Shown in pieces: positions 17,400 to 27,017 of a stretch of DNA of 64,000 nucleotides. This DNA is from Stomatobaculum longum (GTDB taxonomy: Bacteria; Bacillota; Clostridia; Lachnospirales; Lachnospiraceae): assembly GCA_000242235.1 (NCBI GenBank), contig JH590863.1, forward strand, positions 517,311 to 581,310. The letters are read 5' to 3'. Position 1 is the stretch's first letter. Each line of letters begins with the position of its first letter. The notes under the pieces were generated by a model. The model saw only the letters and a list, made by a program, of their open reading frames with translations, was not told where the DNA came from and ran no database searches. The translations under genes were made by a program, and so were the position numbers.

Positions 17400-18002
17400 T
17401 CAGGACCGGGTCAGAGTCCAGTCCGGCGGTAACAGGGTGGAGGAGCCGAAGACAATGAAGCGCTCCGCGAGCGCGGACATATCCTCCGGCGATAAATCGG
17501 TGTCATTTTCAACCCAGCGGCGTATCATACCGATTGCGCCGTCGATGACATAGGAGTAAAAATATTCATACTCGTAGGAAGAGTTGCCGTCGATGGCAGC
17601 CCACCACGGCACCAGGATTTTCTCCTGAAAGACCGCGCGGAGCTGATCGAGGAAATGCGGGTCGCCGTTCACACCGAGCAGAATCCGGAACAGATCTGCA
17701 TTCTTCTGGACAAAGTAGAGCAGGTCAATCAGAAGTTTCCGGGGACTGCCCTTGACTTCCTGGACGTCATGGCGCTCAAGGAGCGCGGTGAACTGGAGAA
17801 ACATCTCCTCCTCCAGATTTTTCAGGAGGTCAAAGACATCGTGATAGTGCAGATAAAAGGTGCCGCGGTTGATGTCGGCGAGCTCGGTGAGCTCCCGTAC
17901 ACTGATATCCTTGACAGGCTTTTTCAGGAGAAGCGCACTAAGACAGCGGCGCAGTGCCGCACGTGTCTTTCGGATTCTTCGGTCTGGTCTGTCTTCACTC
18001 AT
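17400..18002 (-). CDS. TetR/AcrR-family transcriptional regulator
   Basis: 200 residues. N-terminal helix-turn-helix (about 10-55: TRAALRRCLSALL, ISVRELTELADINRGTFYLHY) and a C-terminal ligand/dimerisation domain of the TetR_C_8 (DhaS-like) kind, with YVIDGAIGMIRRWVEND. The ATG has AGGAGGCAGC upstream on the minus strand. It is divergent from the large unknown gene at 18100, with 97 bases between them, so that gene is a candidate target. Ligand unknown. Confidence 0.85.
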   Translation of the reverse strand: MSEDRPDRRIRKTRAALRRCLSALLLKKPVKDISVRELTELADINRGTFYLHYHDVFDLLKNLEEEMFLQFTALLERHDVQEVKGSPRKLLIDLLYFVQKNADLFRILLGVNGDPHFLDQLRAVFQEKILVPWWAAIDGNSSYEYEYFYSYVIDGAIGMIRRWVENDTDLSPEDMSALAERFIVFGSSTLLPPDWTLTRS

Positions 18003-18099
18003 AAAAAAAGCTGCCTCCTCTGCTACAAATCTGCTAACCTATAGAATAACATTTCGCTTGTCGTTTTACAATCACAGAGCCTGAAAGAAGAGAGAAGTT

Positions 18100-20568
18100 A
18101 TGTCAATTACGATGAATCATGCGCCAAAAAGAAGATTGCGCTTCCGTTTGCTGCTTTTTTTCCTGCTCTTTGCGGTGGCGCTCACGGTCTGGTTCGCGCT
18201 CTCTCTGCGGGAGCAGCGGAAGCAGCGCGAGGGAGAGAGAACCTATCTCGCCGAGCCGGCACTGCCGGTGGTCTGGACGGAGACCCTGTCGCGCCGCATG
18301 GATGTGCTGCGCGCCTACAAGAATCCGACCGACGCCGATATCGCCTATGACAGCCTGATTATCCTGCCGGAGGATCGGAAGCTGCCGCTCTCGGTGGAGA
18401 GCGGTGCGGTGACTGTGACGGGCATCCGCTACGAAATCCGCTCGACCGACTTAAAGGATTTGATTGAGCGGACCGAGATTACGGACTGGGAGACACAGGA
18501 TAAAAACGTAAAAGTGGTCCTGCCGATTCAGAATCTCGTGCAGCCGGGAACGGAGTATCGCCTGGATCTCACGGTGAAAACCGCGGAGGCCGGCGAGCTG
18601 CACTACTACGCGCGCATTCTGCTGGACGCCGCAGGCCGGGCGGGCGACTTTGTGGCGCTCGCGGAGGGCTTCAGCGACCGGAACTTCGACTATGACAGCG
18701 CGAAGGAAAATGCTGTCTTCCTCGAGAGCGGCGACGGTGGCGACAATACGAGCCTCGGACATGTCGATTTAAAGTCGAGCTTTAATCAGCTGACCTACGG
18801 GGGACTCAAACTCACGATTACGGGCGAGGCGGATCTTCGTCTCCTCGAGTACAACGGGAACACGGCCATTGTGTCGCGGAGTTTTCTTGCGTCGCGGGAC
18901 AGCGAGGACCAGAGCCAGATGCAGTTTGAAATCAATGAGAATTTCGTGATGCGAAAGGGACCGGAGCGCATTTACCTCATGGACTACACCCGCACGATGC
19001 ACGAGATTTTCCTCGGCGATCAGTCCGGTTTTTCCGGCAATAAGATGTACCTCGGCATCAGCGAGGATGGCAGTGTACAGGCGGAGAGTAGCAAGGGTAA
19101 GCGCTGGAAAGCCGTGGTGTCAAGCGGAGACCTCTGGCTGCTCGACGGCGCGCGCAGCCTCTACACGCGCATCTTCTCGTTCCGGAGCGGTGTGGACAGC
19201 GGTATCCGCGCGGGTTACCGGAAGCACCGCCTGAAAATCCTCTCGCTCTCCGACAAGGGAGACATTGATTTTGTGCTTGCGGGGTATATGAACCGCGGCG
19301 AACACGAGGGCGAAGTCGGCATCTCGCTGATGCACTATGACAGTGCAAAGAGCGCGGTCACGGAACAGGCGTTTATTCCGAGTACGGAGAGCTTTGAGGA
19401 ACTCTGGGCGGATATGGAAACGCTCTCGGCGGAGAGCGGCGGCTCGATGTTTTATTTCAAGCTCGGCAATGCGGTCTACGGACTCGATCTGCAGAGCAAG
19501 GAGTATATTGTGCTCTGTGCCGATGCGGCGCAGAGTAACCTGCAGGTCAGCGCCTCGCAGGAGGAACTCGCCTGGCAGGACACGGCAAATCGCTTCGGCG
19601 CGGCGACGCTGGTACAAATGCAGGTGGCCAACCGGAGCCGGACTAATATTAACGCCGGCACAGGGCAGTTACTTCGCCCGCTCGGCTATCTCGGACACGA
19701 TTTGACGGTCGGGCTCGCCGAAGAGGGAAATACCTGGGATTTGAACGGCATCACGCGGGAGCTCCCGCTCTCGGCGCTCGAAATTACGGATAACAATGCG
19801 AAGACGCCGGATCCGACGCGCTATGAGGAGAACGGTGTACTGCTCTCGGATATCGATGTGACCGGTTCGCGCGTGCACCTCGAGAAGCTGTCGAAGACCG
19901 GAGACCACAGCTTTCGCGTGATCGGCAGCGATACCATCGTCTCGAATTCGCTCGAAGAGGTGGCGCCGCGGGTGCTGACGGAGAACAGCGCGGAGAAGGA
20001 GAAGGTCTATTACACGGCGACACCGCGCGGCTTCCAGGACAGAAGAGCCCGTGCGGCGGCCTCGGACGCCGTGAGTTTTGACAGTGCGCCGCGGATGCAG
20101 GTTGACAAGCAGAGCGATGACGGCGCGCGCTACGAGGCGTACGGTCAGGGCAAGTATCTTGGGCGCTTTCAGACCGCAGGTGAGGCCATCAATGCGGCCT
20201 ATGAGAGCCGGGGCTATGTGCGCGCCGACGGCAGCATGCTCTACTGCCGCGCGGGCACGGCGAGCGCGCGCAATATCAAGAGCCCGGAGCAGAGTAAGGA
20301 TGCCCTTTTGGCAGCGCGGCAGAACGGCACGGCCTTGGATCTCTACGGCACCGATCTCCGCGCGGCGCTCTACTTTGTCGCAAACGGCATGCCCTTGCTC
20401 GCCTATTCGGACGGCGGCGCGCCGCTGATACTCTACGGCTACGACCGCGCGACCGTTTCGCTGTACCGGATTGACGACGGTACTTACTTTAAGCTCACAA
20501 TGGAGGAGGCAGAGCGCATGTTTGAGAACGGAAGATGTGACTTTACGGCGCTCCCGGCCGCGCGCTGA
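18100..20568 (+). CDS. Large membrane-anchored extracellular protein of unknown function
   Basis: 822 residues, not recognised as a characterised family. One N-terminal membrane helix (about 16-36, after a KRRLRFR basic stretch) probably anchors an otherwise outside domain. The body is Ser/Asp/Glu-rich and beta-like, with repeated SGDLWLLDGARSLYTRIFSF-type and LGNAVYGLDLQSKEYIVL segments that recall beta-propeller or sensor domains. The last 120 residues (DLRAALYFVANGMPLLAYSD, LILYGYD) resemble the C-terminal half of C39-type papain-like peptidases but no Cys/His pair is evident. Divergent from a TetR gene; murA follows with its own promoter. Confidence 0.7.
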   Translation: MSITMNHAPKRRLRFRLLLFFLLFAVALTVWFALSLREQRKQREGERTYLAEPALPVVWTETLSRRMDVLRAYKNPTDADIAYDSLIILPEDRKLPLSVESGAVTVTGIRYEIRSTDLKDLIERTEITDWETQDKNVKVVLPIQNLVQPGTEYRLDLTVKTAEAGELHYYARILLDAAGRAGDFVALAEGFSDRNFDYDSAKENAVFLESGDGGDNTSLGHVDLKSSFNQLTYGGLKLTITGEADLRLLEYNGNTAIVSRSFLASRDSEDQSQMQFEINENFVMRKGPERIYLMDYTRTMHEIFLGDQSGFSGNKMYLGISEDGSVQAESSKGKRWKAVVSSGDLWLLDGARSLYTRIFSFRSGVDSGIRAGYRKHRLKILSLSDKGDIDFVLAGYMNRGEHEGEVGISLMHYDSAKSAVTEQAFIPSTESFEELWADMETLSAESGGSMFYFKLGNAVYGLDLQSKEYIVLCADAAQSNLQVSASQEELAWQDTANRFGAATLVQMQVANRSRTNINAGTGQLLRPLGYLGHDLTVGLAEEGNTWDLNGITRELPLSALEITDNNAKTPDPTRYEENGVLLSDIDVTGSRVHLEKLSKTGDHSFRVIGSDTIVSNSLEEVAPRVLTENSAEKEKVYYTATPRGFQDRRARAAASDAVSFDSAPRMQVDKQSDDGARYEAYGQGKYLGRFQTAGEAINAAYESRGYVRADGSMLYCRAGTASARNIKSPEQSKDALLAARQNGTALDLYGTDLRAALYFVANGMPLLAYSDGGAPLILYGYDRATVSLYRIDDGTYFKLTMEEAERMFENGRCDFTALPAAR

Positions 20569-20597
20569 TTTACGAACCAAGAAAGCTGTGATATACT
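20569..20597 (+). promoter_or_regulatory. Sigma-A promoter of murA
   Basis: TTTACG (20569-20574), 17-base spacer, TATACT (20592-20597). Confidence 0.65.
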
Positions 20598-20640
20598 CGC
20601 ACTGACCATGTTCTGGCGACAATACGCCAAAAGGAGTGAA

Positions 20641-21933
20641 ATGGCACAATATATCATGAAAGGCGGAAATCCGCTGGTCGGTGAAGTCACGATTAGCGGC
20701 GCAAAGAACGCGGCGCTTGGCATACTCGCAGCATCCGTCATGGCCGATGAGGATGTGTTGATTGAAAACTTACCGGACGTCCGGGATATCAATATGATGC
20801 TGGAGGCAATCCGGGAGATCGGGGCGGAAGTGACGCGCCTTGACACGCACACCGTGCGCATCAACGGCAAATCCATCTCTGCGCTCTCGGTGGAATCGGA
20901 GAATATGAAGCGGATTCGCGCCTCATATTATCTGATCGGCGCCCTGCTCGGCAAGTACCGGTGGGCGGATGTGCCGATGCCGGGCGGTTGTGATATCGGA
21001 CAGCGCCCCATAGACCAGCATTTGAAAGGCTTCACGGCACTCGGCGGAGAGGCGGAGCTCGTCAACGGAAGAATCTGCGTTGCGGCGAAGAGATTGCGCG
21101 GCGAGCATATCTTTTTCGATGTTGTCTCGGTCGGCGCAACCATCAATGTGATGATGGCAGCTGCACTCTCGGAGGGAAGAACTATACTCGAGAATGTGGC
21201 AAAGGAACCGCACATTGTGGATGTCGCAAACTTTCTGAACAGCATGGGCGCGAATATCAAGGGCGCAGGCACCGATGTGATCCGCATTGTCGGTGTGCCG
21301 CGGTTTCACGGCACCACCTATTCGATTATCCCGGATCAGATTGAGGCAGGCACTTTCATGTTCGCGGCGGCAATTACGCGGGGCGATATCCGCGTGAAAA
21401 ACCTGATTCCGAAGCATATGGAGGCAATCAGCGCAAAGCTCTATGAGATGGGCTGTGAGCTGGTTGAGTCCGACGACGAGATTCGTGTCATCGGGACGCC
21501 GCGGCTTCGCGCCGTCAATGTAAAGACGTTGCCCTATCCGGGCTTTCCGACCGACATGCAGCCGCAGGTCGGTACGGCGATGTCTCTGGCGCGCGGCACA
21601 AGCGTGTTGACCGAGTCAATTTTTGAGAGCCGCTACCGCTATCTGCAGGAACTCCGGCGCATGGGCGCCTGTAACAAGGTGGAAGGCAATACGGCCATCA
21701 TCAGCGGAGTCGAGAAACTCAGCGGCGCGGAGATCAAAGCCTGCGATCTTCGGGCAGGTGCGGCACTGGTGCTCGCGGGTCTTGCGGCCGATGGCATCAC
21801 AACAATTTCAGATATCCATTTTATCCAGCGCGGCTATGAACATTTCGAGGAAAAGCTCCGCGCGCTCGGCGCCGTGATTGAATTGGCGGAGAACGAGCGG
21901 GAGGCCCGGAAGTTCAAGCTGGTCGCCGGATGA
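20641..21933 (+). CDS. murA: UDP-N-acetylglucosamine 1-carboxyvinyltransferase
   Basis: 430 residues. Transfers enolpyruvate from PEP to UDP-GlcNAc, the first committed step of peptidoglycan synthesis. EPSP-synthase-like fold with GEVTISGAKNAALGILAAS at the N-terminus and the catalytic loop GGCDIGQRPIDQH, where C117 is the fosfomycin-reactive cysteine. The ATG at 20641 follows AAAAGGAGTGAA; the longer frame is not needed. metK follows after 23 bases. Confidence 0.95.
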   Translation: MAQYIMKGGNPLVGEVTISGAKNAALGILAASVMADEDVLIENLPDVRDINMMLEAIREIGAEVTRLDTHTVRINGKSISALSVESENMKRIRASYYLIGALLGKYRWADVPMPGGCDIGQRPIDQHLKGFTALGGEAELVNGRICVAAKRLRGEHIFFDVVSVGATINVMMAAALSEGRTILENVAKEPHIVDVANFLNSMGANIKGAGTDVIRIVGVPRFHGTTYSIIPDQIEAGTFMFAAAITRGDIRVKNLIPKHMEAISAKLYEMGCELVESDDEIRVIGTPRLRAVNVKTLPYPGFPTDMQPQVGTAMSLARGTSVLTESIFESRYRYLQELRRMGACNKVEGNTAIISGVEKLSGAEIKACDLRAGAALVLAGLAADGITTISDIHFIQRGYEHFEEKLRALGAVIELAENEREARKFKLVAG

Positions 21934-21956
21934 GCAAGCAGTAGAGGAGAGAGAGA

Positions 21957-23141
21957 ATGGAGAGAAGATTATTCACTTCGGAGTCCGTGACCGAGGGACA
22001 TCCGGATAAAATTTGCGACCAGATTTCGGACGCGGTTCTGGACGCACTGCTCGCCGAGGATCCGGAGAGCCGCGTGGCCTGCGAGACCTCGACGACGACC
22101 GGCCTCGTTGTGCTGATGGGAGAAATTTCCACAACGGCGCGGATTGACTATCAGCAGTTGGTGCGCAATACCATCCGGGAGATCGGCTATACGAGAGGCA
22201 AGTACGGCTTTGACTGCGATACCTGCGCCGTGCTGACCGCACTCCACGAGCAGTCGCCGGACATTGCGCAGGGGGTGAACCACGCACTCGAGGAGCGCGA
22301 GGGCGAGAAGGAGTGGGATTTGAACCAGGGCGCGGGCGATCAGGGCCTCATGTTCGGCTATGCCTGCCGGGAGACGGAGGAGCTCATGCCTTATCCGATC
22401 AGCCTCGCACATAAGCTCTGCCGCAAGCTGACAGAGCTCAGAAAGACAAAGAAACTCCCGTATCTTCGCCCGGACGGCAAGAGCCAGGTCACGGTCGAGT
22501 ACGATGAAAACGGAAAGCCGGCGCGCCTTGACGCTGTCGTGCTCTCGACGCAGCATGATCCGGATGTGAGCCAGGAGAAGATTCACGCGGACATCAAGAA
22601 GTATATTTTCGACGAGGTGCTGCCGGCGGAACTGGTCGACGAGCACACGCGCTTCTACATCAATCCGACCGGCCGCTTTGTAATCGGCGGGCCGAACGGC
22701 GATGCGGGTCTCACCGGAAGAAAGATTATTGTCGACACCTACGGCGGCTATGCGCGCCACGGCGGCGGCGCGTTCTCGGGCAAGGATCCGTCCAAGGTGG
22801 ACCGCTCGGCAGCGTATGCGGCGCGCTATGTCGCAAAGAATCTGGTGGCCGCGGGACTCGCGGACAGCGTTGAGATTCAGCTCTCCTATGCGATCGGCGT
22901 CGCAACGCCGACTTCGGTCTCGGTGAATTCCTTCGGAACCGGCAAGCTCTCGGACGAGCAGCTCTGCGATATCGTGCGGAAGGAGTTCGATCTCCGGCCG
23001 GCCGGCATCATCCGCATGCTCGATCTGAAGCGGCCCATTTACCGGCAGACCGCAGCGTACGGCCATTTCGGCAGAGAGGATCTTTCGCTTCCGTGGGAGA
23101 AGACGGACCGCGCGGAACAGTTGAAGAAATATCTCGCCTGA
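21957..23141 (+). CDS. metK: S-adenosylmethionine synthetase
   Basis: 394 residues. Makes SAM from methionine and ATP. Motifs [32 protein letters not shown] (ATP binding) and [19 protein letters not shown] (phosphate binding) are complete. AGGAGAGAGAGA precedes the ATG. No SAM riboswitch is present in the 23-base gap; it is probably read with murA. Confidence 0.97.
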   Translation: MERRLFTSESVTEGHPDKICDQISDAVLDALLAEDPESRVACETSTTTGLVVLMGEISTTARIDYQQLVRNTIREIGYTRGKYGFDCDTCAVLTALHEQSPDIAQGVNHALEEREGEKEWDLNQGAGDQGLMFGYACRETEELMPYPISLAHKLCRKLTELRKTKKLPYLRPDGKSQVTVEYDENGKPARLDAVVLSTQHDPDVSQEKIHADIKKYIFDEVLPAELVDEHTRFYINPTGRFVIGGPNGDAGLTGRKIIVDTYGGYARHGGGAFSGKDPSKVDRSAAYAARYVAKNLVAAGLADSVEIQLSYAIGVATPTSVSVNSFGTGKLSDEQLCDIVRKEFDLRPAGIIRMLDLKRPIYRQTAAYGHFGREDLSLPWEKTDRAEQLKKYLA

Positions 23142-23174
23142 GATTTTGAATAGTTTTGCTCGGAGGGACTGTCT

Positions 23175-24230
23175 GTGAAGCAGACCAGAATCAGATTATT
23201 CGGTTCGGTCCTGATGATTATCATCATTCCCATGGCACTTTTCATTTTGGGCGTTTGGAAGAACAGCGATTCCTATCTGACCACGCAAGTGTTCATCTCG
23301 GGAATTGCTGTTCTTGTTATAGTGGCTTTTTCGATGGCGTTCTGGTTCTACGGTGCGGTGATTTTGCCGCTCGAGCGTCTCGAGCAGGCGATGCGGGAAA
23401 TTAAAAACGGAAATTTTGACGCGCCGCTGAACACCGAGGATGTGTCGAGCGAGATGCGCGGCCTTATGGATGACTTTGAGGAGATGCGGCTCCGCCTGAA
23501 GGAGAATCAGGAGGAGAAGCAGAAGGCGGACAGCGACGCAAAGGAATTTTTAAGCAACATCACCCACGACTTAAAGACCCCGATCACCTCGATCAAGGGC
23601 TATGTGGAGGGAATTCAGGACGGCGTCGCGAGCAGTCCCGCACAGATGGACCGCTATATTCGCACCATCTATAACAAGGCAAACGAGATGGATCATCTGA
23701 TCGATGAACTCACCTTTTATACCAAAATCGACGCGAATCGCATTCCCTATCACTTCGCGATTCTGCCGGCGGCCCAGTTCTTTGCGGATTGCGCCGAAGA
23801 CTTGCGGCTCGAGACCGAGGCGCAGGGGTTTCTCTTTTCCTATGCGGCGGCACTCGGCAGCGAGGTCAGAATCATTGCCGACGCCGAGCAGATGCGGCGC
23901 GTCATCAACAACATCATCAGCAATTCGATTAAGTATTGCGACAAGAAGCCGGGACAAATCCGGATGCGCGTGATGGACGACGGCGATTTTGTGCGCGTGG
24001 AACTGTCCGATAACGGCCCCGGCATTTCGAAGCAGCAGCTGCCCTATGTGTTTGAGCGTTTCTTTCGCGCGGATGAGGCGCGGAGCTTTAAGGGCGGCAG
24101 CGGCATAGGCCTCTCGATTGTGAAGAAAATCATAGAGGATCACGGCGGCAGGGTCTGGGCGCGCTCGGAACCCGGGAAGGGCATGACGATACTATTCTCG
24201 CTCAGAAAACATATGGAGGATATGACTTGA
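23175..24230 (+). CDS. Sensor histidine kinase (HAMP type)
   Basis: 351 residues: two membrane helices (about 10-28 and 38-60) with almost no extracellular loop, HAMP (about 60-115), H-box NITHDLKTPITSIKGYVEG near residue 130, and ATPase boxes NNIISNSIKYCDKK, DNGPGIS, FFRADEARSFKGGSGIGLSI. The short loop suggests that it senses the membrane or a partner protein. GTG start after CGGAGGGACTGTCT. Kinase precedes regulator with a 4-base overlap, the reverse of the common order. Confidence 0.92.
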   Translation: MKQTRIRLFGSVLMIIIIPMALFILGVWKNSDSYLTTQVFISGIAVLVIVAFSMAFWFYGAVILPLERLEQAMREIKNGNFDAPLNTEDVSSEMRGLMDDFEEMRLRLKENQEEKQKADSDAKEFLSNITHDLKTPITSIKGYVEGIQDGVASSPAQMDRYIRTIYNKANEMDHLIDELTFYTKIDANRIPYHFAILPAAQFFADCAEDLRLETEAQGFLFSYAAALGSEVRIIADAEQMRRVINNIISNSIKYCDKKPGQIRMRVMDDGDFVRVELSDNGPGISKQQLPYVFERFFRADEARSFKGGSGIGLSIVKKIIEDHGGRVWARSEPGKGMTILFSLRKHMEDMT

Positions 24231-24910
24231 AACGCATATTGATTGTCGAGGACGATGAGAGCATAGCGGAGCTGGAGCGCGACTATCTGCAGGCGAGCGG
24301 CTTTGAGACGAAACTCTGCTTCAACGGGCGCGAGGGCATGCAGGAGGCACTGAGCGGCACCTACGATTTGATGATTCTGGATCTGATGCTGCCGGGGGAG
24401 AGCGGATTTGAGATTTGCCGCGAGGTCAGAGAGCGCTTTAACACCCCGATTCTGATTGTGAGTGCCAAGCGGGACGATATCGACAAGGTGCAGGGCCTCG
24501 GGCTCGGCGCCGATGACTATATCACGAAGCCCTTCTCGCCGCGGGAGCTTGTGGCGCGCGTGCGGGCGCATTTGAGCCGCTATGAGCGCCTAGTCTCCGC
24601 GAAACAGGGAGATGTCCTCGTAATCCGTGGACTGAAAATAGACCGGAGCGCGCACCGCGTCTTTGTGAACGGCGAGGAGCGCACGCTCACGGCAAAGGAG
24701 TTCGATCTTCTGAACTTCCTCGCCTCGAACCCGAACCGCGTGTTCAAGCGGGACGAATTGTTCCGTGAAATCTGGGGCGAAGAGAGTATCGGTGAAATCG
24801 CGACGATTACAGTACACATCAAAAAGATACGGGAAAAGATAGAGGTGGACAGCGCAAAGCCGCAGTACATCGAGACCATCTGGGGTGTCGGCTATCGCTT
24901 TCGCGTATGA
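24227..24910 (+). CDS. OmpR/PhoB-family response regulator
   Basis: 227 residues. Receiver domain with acidic pocket EDDE (near residue 8), phospho-acceptor Asp in LMILDLMLPG (about D51), and Lys in YITKPFSPRELVAR; winged-helix DNA-binding domain from about residue 130 with LTAKEFDLLNFLASNPNRVF and TVHIKKIREKI. TTG start overlaps the kinase stop by four bases, so these two are a cognate pair. Confidence 0.92.
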   Translation: MKRILIVEDDESIAELERDYLQASGFETKLCFNGREGMQEALSGTYDLMILDLMLPGESGFEICREVRERFNTPILIVSAKRDDIDKVQGLGLGADDYITKPFSPRELVARVRAHLSRYERLVSAKQGDVLVIRGLKIDRSAHRVFVNGEERTLTAKEFDLLNFLASNPNRVFKRDELFREIWGEESIGEIATITVHIKKIREKIEVDSAKPQYIETIWGVGYRFRV

Positions 24911-24928
24911 CAAGGAGGAAGAGGAGCT

Positions 24929-25645
24929 ATGGCGACGGAGACAACGATACTGGTTGTGGACGATGAGAAGGAGATTGCGGATCTGGTCGAAATCTACCTG
25001 GTCAGCGACGGCTATCAGGTGGTCAAGGCAAACGATGCCGAGGAGGGGCTCCGACTCTTAAACGAGTACGAGGTACAGCTCGTGCTGCTGGACATCATGA
25101 TGCCGGGCATGGACGGCCTCGAGATGTGCGCGAAAATCCGGGAGACCAGAAATATTCCGATTATCATGCTCTCGGCAAAGAGCGCGGATATCGACAAAAT
25201 CAAGGGGCTCGGCACCGGCGCCGACGACTATGTCACAAAGCCCTTTAATCCGCTGGAGCTCACGGCGCGCGTCAAGAGCCAGCTGCGCCGCTACACGCAG
25301 TTCAATCCGCGGAGCAGCGAAGAAGAGGTAAGTCCGAAGAAAAAGGGCGAGATTTCGGTGCGCGGGCTCATCATCAACCGCGACAATCACAAGGTCTCGG
25401 TCGACGGCAAGGAGATTCGCCTGACGCCGATCGAATTTGACATTCTCTATCTGCTCGCGAGTAACACGGGGCGTGTTTTTTCGACCGACGAGATTTTCCA
25501 AAATGTCTGGAACGAGCGCGTCTACGAGGCGACCAACACCGTCATGGTGCATATCCGGCGGCTCCGCGGCAAGTTAAAAGAGGACAGCCGCGAGGACAAG
25601 ATCATCACGACGGTCTGGGGCGTGGGCTACAAAATAGAAAAGTAA
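24929..25645 (+). CDS. OmpR-family response regulator (VanR-like)
   Basis: 238 residues. Receiver with VVDDEKEIADLVEIYL, phospho-acceptor Asp in LVLLDIMMPGMDGLEM and YVTKPFNPLEL; winged helix with LTPIEFDILYLLASNTGRVF and TVMVHIRRLRGKLKED. VanR/SrrA-like subgroup. Separated from the previous regulator by 18 bases with AAGGAGGAAGAGGAGCT before the ATG. Pairs with the kinase at 25866. Confidence 0.92.
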   Translation: MATETTILVVDDEKEIADLVEIYLVSDGYQVVKANDAEEGLRLLNEYEVQLVLLDIMMPGMDGLEMCAKIRETRNIPIIMLSAKSADIDKIKGLGTGADDYVTKPFNPLELTARVKSQLRRYTQFNPRSSEEEVSPKKKGEISVRGLIINRDNHKVSVDGKEIRLTPIEFDILYLLASNTGRVFSTDEIFQNVWNERVYEATNTVMVHIRRLRGKLKEDSREDKIITTVWGVGYKIEK

Positions 25646-25702
25646 GGCGACTGTACCGTGACAAATGTGAAACCTGTTTTGTCAAACAGACAAGAGGAGG
25701 AT

Positions 25703-25876
25703 ATGAGCATGGACAAGAGCAGACGGAGAGGGACAACAGCGGGAAAAGAAGGGGAGGCAACGGGAAAAGAATTTTGGAAACGCTTTTTCGTTTCGCTGTC
25801 CTTAAGCCTATTGGCGACCGCGGCGACACTTTTGTTGAGACGGCACAGAGGAGGCGCGGCGCAGCGTGAAATCTAA
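25703..25876 (+). CDS. Small single-span membrane protein, unknown
   Basis: 57 residues: a basic, hydrophilic N-terminal half followed by one hydrophobic helix (about 26-43, FFVSLSLSLLATAATLLL) and a basic end. AGAGGAGGAT precedes the ATG. It overlaps the start of the downstream kinase by 11 bases and lies between a regulator and its kinase, so it may be a kinase accessory peptide. A non-coding leader is the alternative. Confidence 0.45.
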   Translation: MSMDKSRRRGTTAGKEGEATGKEFWKRFFVSLSLSLLATAATLLLRRHRGGAAQREI

Positions 25877-27017
25877 AAAGACAAATGCGGGGGAGAGCTT
25901 TCAGCGGAAGGTTTTCTCTTCTCTGCTTTATAGCCTTTTGCTCACTTTGACGGTCGAATATTTTGCGGCAAGGAATCTACTCGCCGTCGCCGACTACGAG
26001 GTGCAAAGCGGTTCCCATGCGGCACTGTTTCAGCCGATTGCGGATTTCCGTCTGTTGACTCTGCTTTTGCTTCTTGGCGGCGGCATTCTCTTTTTCTGCC
26101 TGGTCTTTTGCATTCTGCAGAGAAAGTCTTTTGCCTATATCGGCGCGCTCTCGGCGGCCATGCGGAACATGGCGGAGGGTGATTTGCGGGCTGCGGTGCA
26201 CATCGAGGGAGACGATGAGTTCTCGGAGATGGGCGCAAATCTGAACCGGCTCGGCGAAGAGCTGCAATCTCTCATGGAGCGGGAGCGGGAGGCGGAGAAG
26301 AGTAAGTCCGAGCTGGTCACGAACATCGCGCACGATCTTCGGACGCCGCTCACCTCGATTGTCGGCTATCTCGACATTTTGCGGACCAAGCGGGACATCC
26401 TGGATGCGGAGACTGCCGTGCACTACACGGAGATTGCCTATGAAAAGTCAAAAAAGCTCGAGAAACTGATCAACGAGCTCTTCGGTTTTACGAAGCTTTC
26501 GGGCGGCAAGCTGGTCATGCATGTGAGAACCCTGGATCTCGTGCAGCTGCTGGCCCAGCTCCTCGAAGAGTTCTATCCGAGCTTTTCGAAGGCGGGACTC
26601 CACTATGAGCTGATTGCGGACCGGGAGAGCCTCTCGCTGGAGGGCGACCCGGAACTTCTGGCGCGGGTCTTTGAAAATCTGATCGGAAACGCAATCAAGT
26701 ACGGCGCCGAGGGCAAGCAGCTCCGCGTCTTTTTGAATACAGCGGAACAGTTTGTGACCGTGCGGGTCGTAAATTACGGCAAGGTGATTCCGGCGGAGGA
26801 GCTGCCCCATGTGTTTGACCGCTTTTACCGCGTCGAACAGTCCAGAAATACCAAGACGGGCGGCACGGGGCTCGGACTTACGATTGCCAAAAACATTGTC
26901 GAGATGCACCGCGGCGAGATTTCCGTGACGAGCGATCTCACCGGCACGGCCTTTATCGTGCGGCTTCCGCGAACACTGGATTTCACAAGGGAAAATTTTG
27001 CCAATGCGTACCATTGA
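25866..27017 (+). CDS. Sensor histidine kinase (VanS-like)
   Basis: 383 residues. Two membrane helices (about 17-37 and 63-87) with a short outside loop, HAMP (about 90-140), H-box NIAHDLRTPLTSIVGYLD near residue 155, and ATPase boxes ENLIGNAIKYGAEG and FDRFYRVEQSRNTKTGGTGLGL. GTG start. After the usual final strand (TAFIVRLP) it continues 16 residues and its 3' end overlaps the next gene by 20 bases, which is unusual for this family. Confidence 0.92.
   Translation: MKSKKTNAGESFQRKVFSSLLYSLLLTLTVEYFAARNLLAVADYEVQSGSHAALFQPIADFRLLTLLLLLGGGILFFCLVFCILQRKSFAYIGALSAAMRNMAEGDLRAAVHIEGDDEFSEMGANLNRLGEELQSLMEREREAEKSKSELVTNIAHDLRTPLTSIVGYLDILRTKRDILDAETAVHYTEIAYEKSKKLEKLINELFGFTKLSGGKLVMHVRTLDLVQLLAQLLEEFYPSFSKAGLHYELIADRESLSLEGDPELLARVFENLIGNAIKYGAEGKQLRVFLNTAEQFVTVRVVNYGKVIPAEELPHVFDRFYRVEQSRNTKTGGTGLGLTIAKNIVEMHRGEISVTSDLTGTAFIVRLPRTLDFTRENFANAYH

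Noticed and set aside
21934..21956. SAM riboswitch before metK
   Set aside because: The gap is only 23 bases and murA reads into it.
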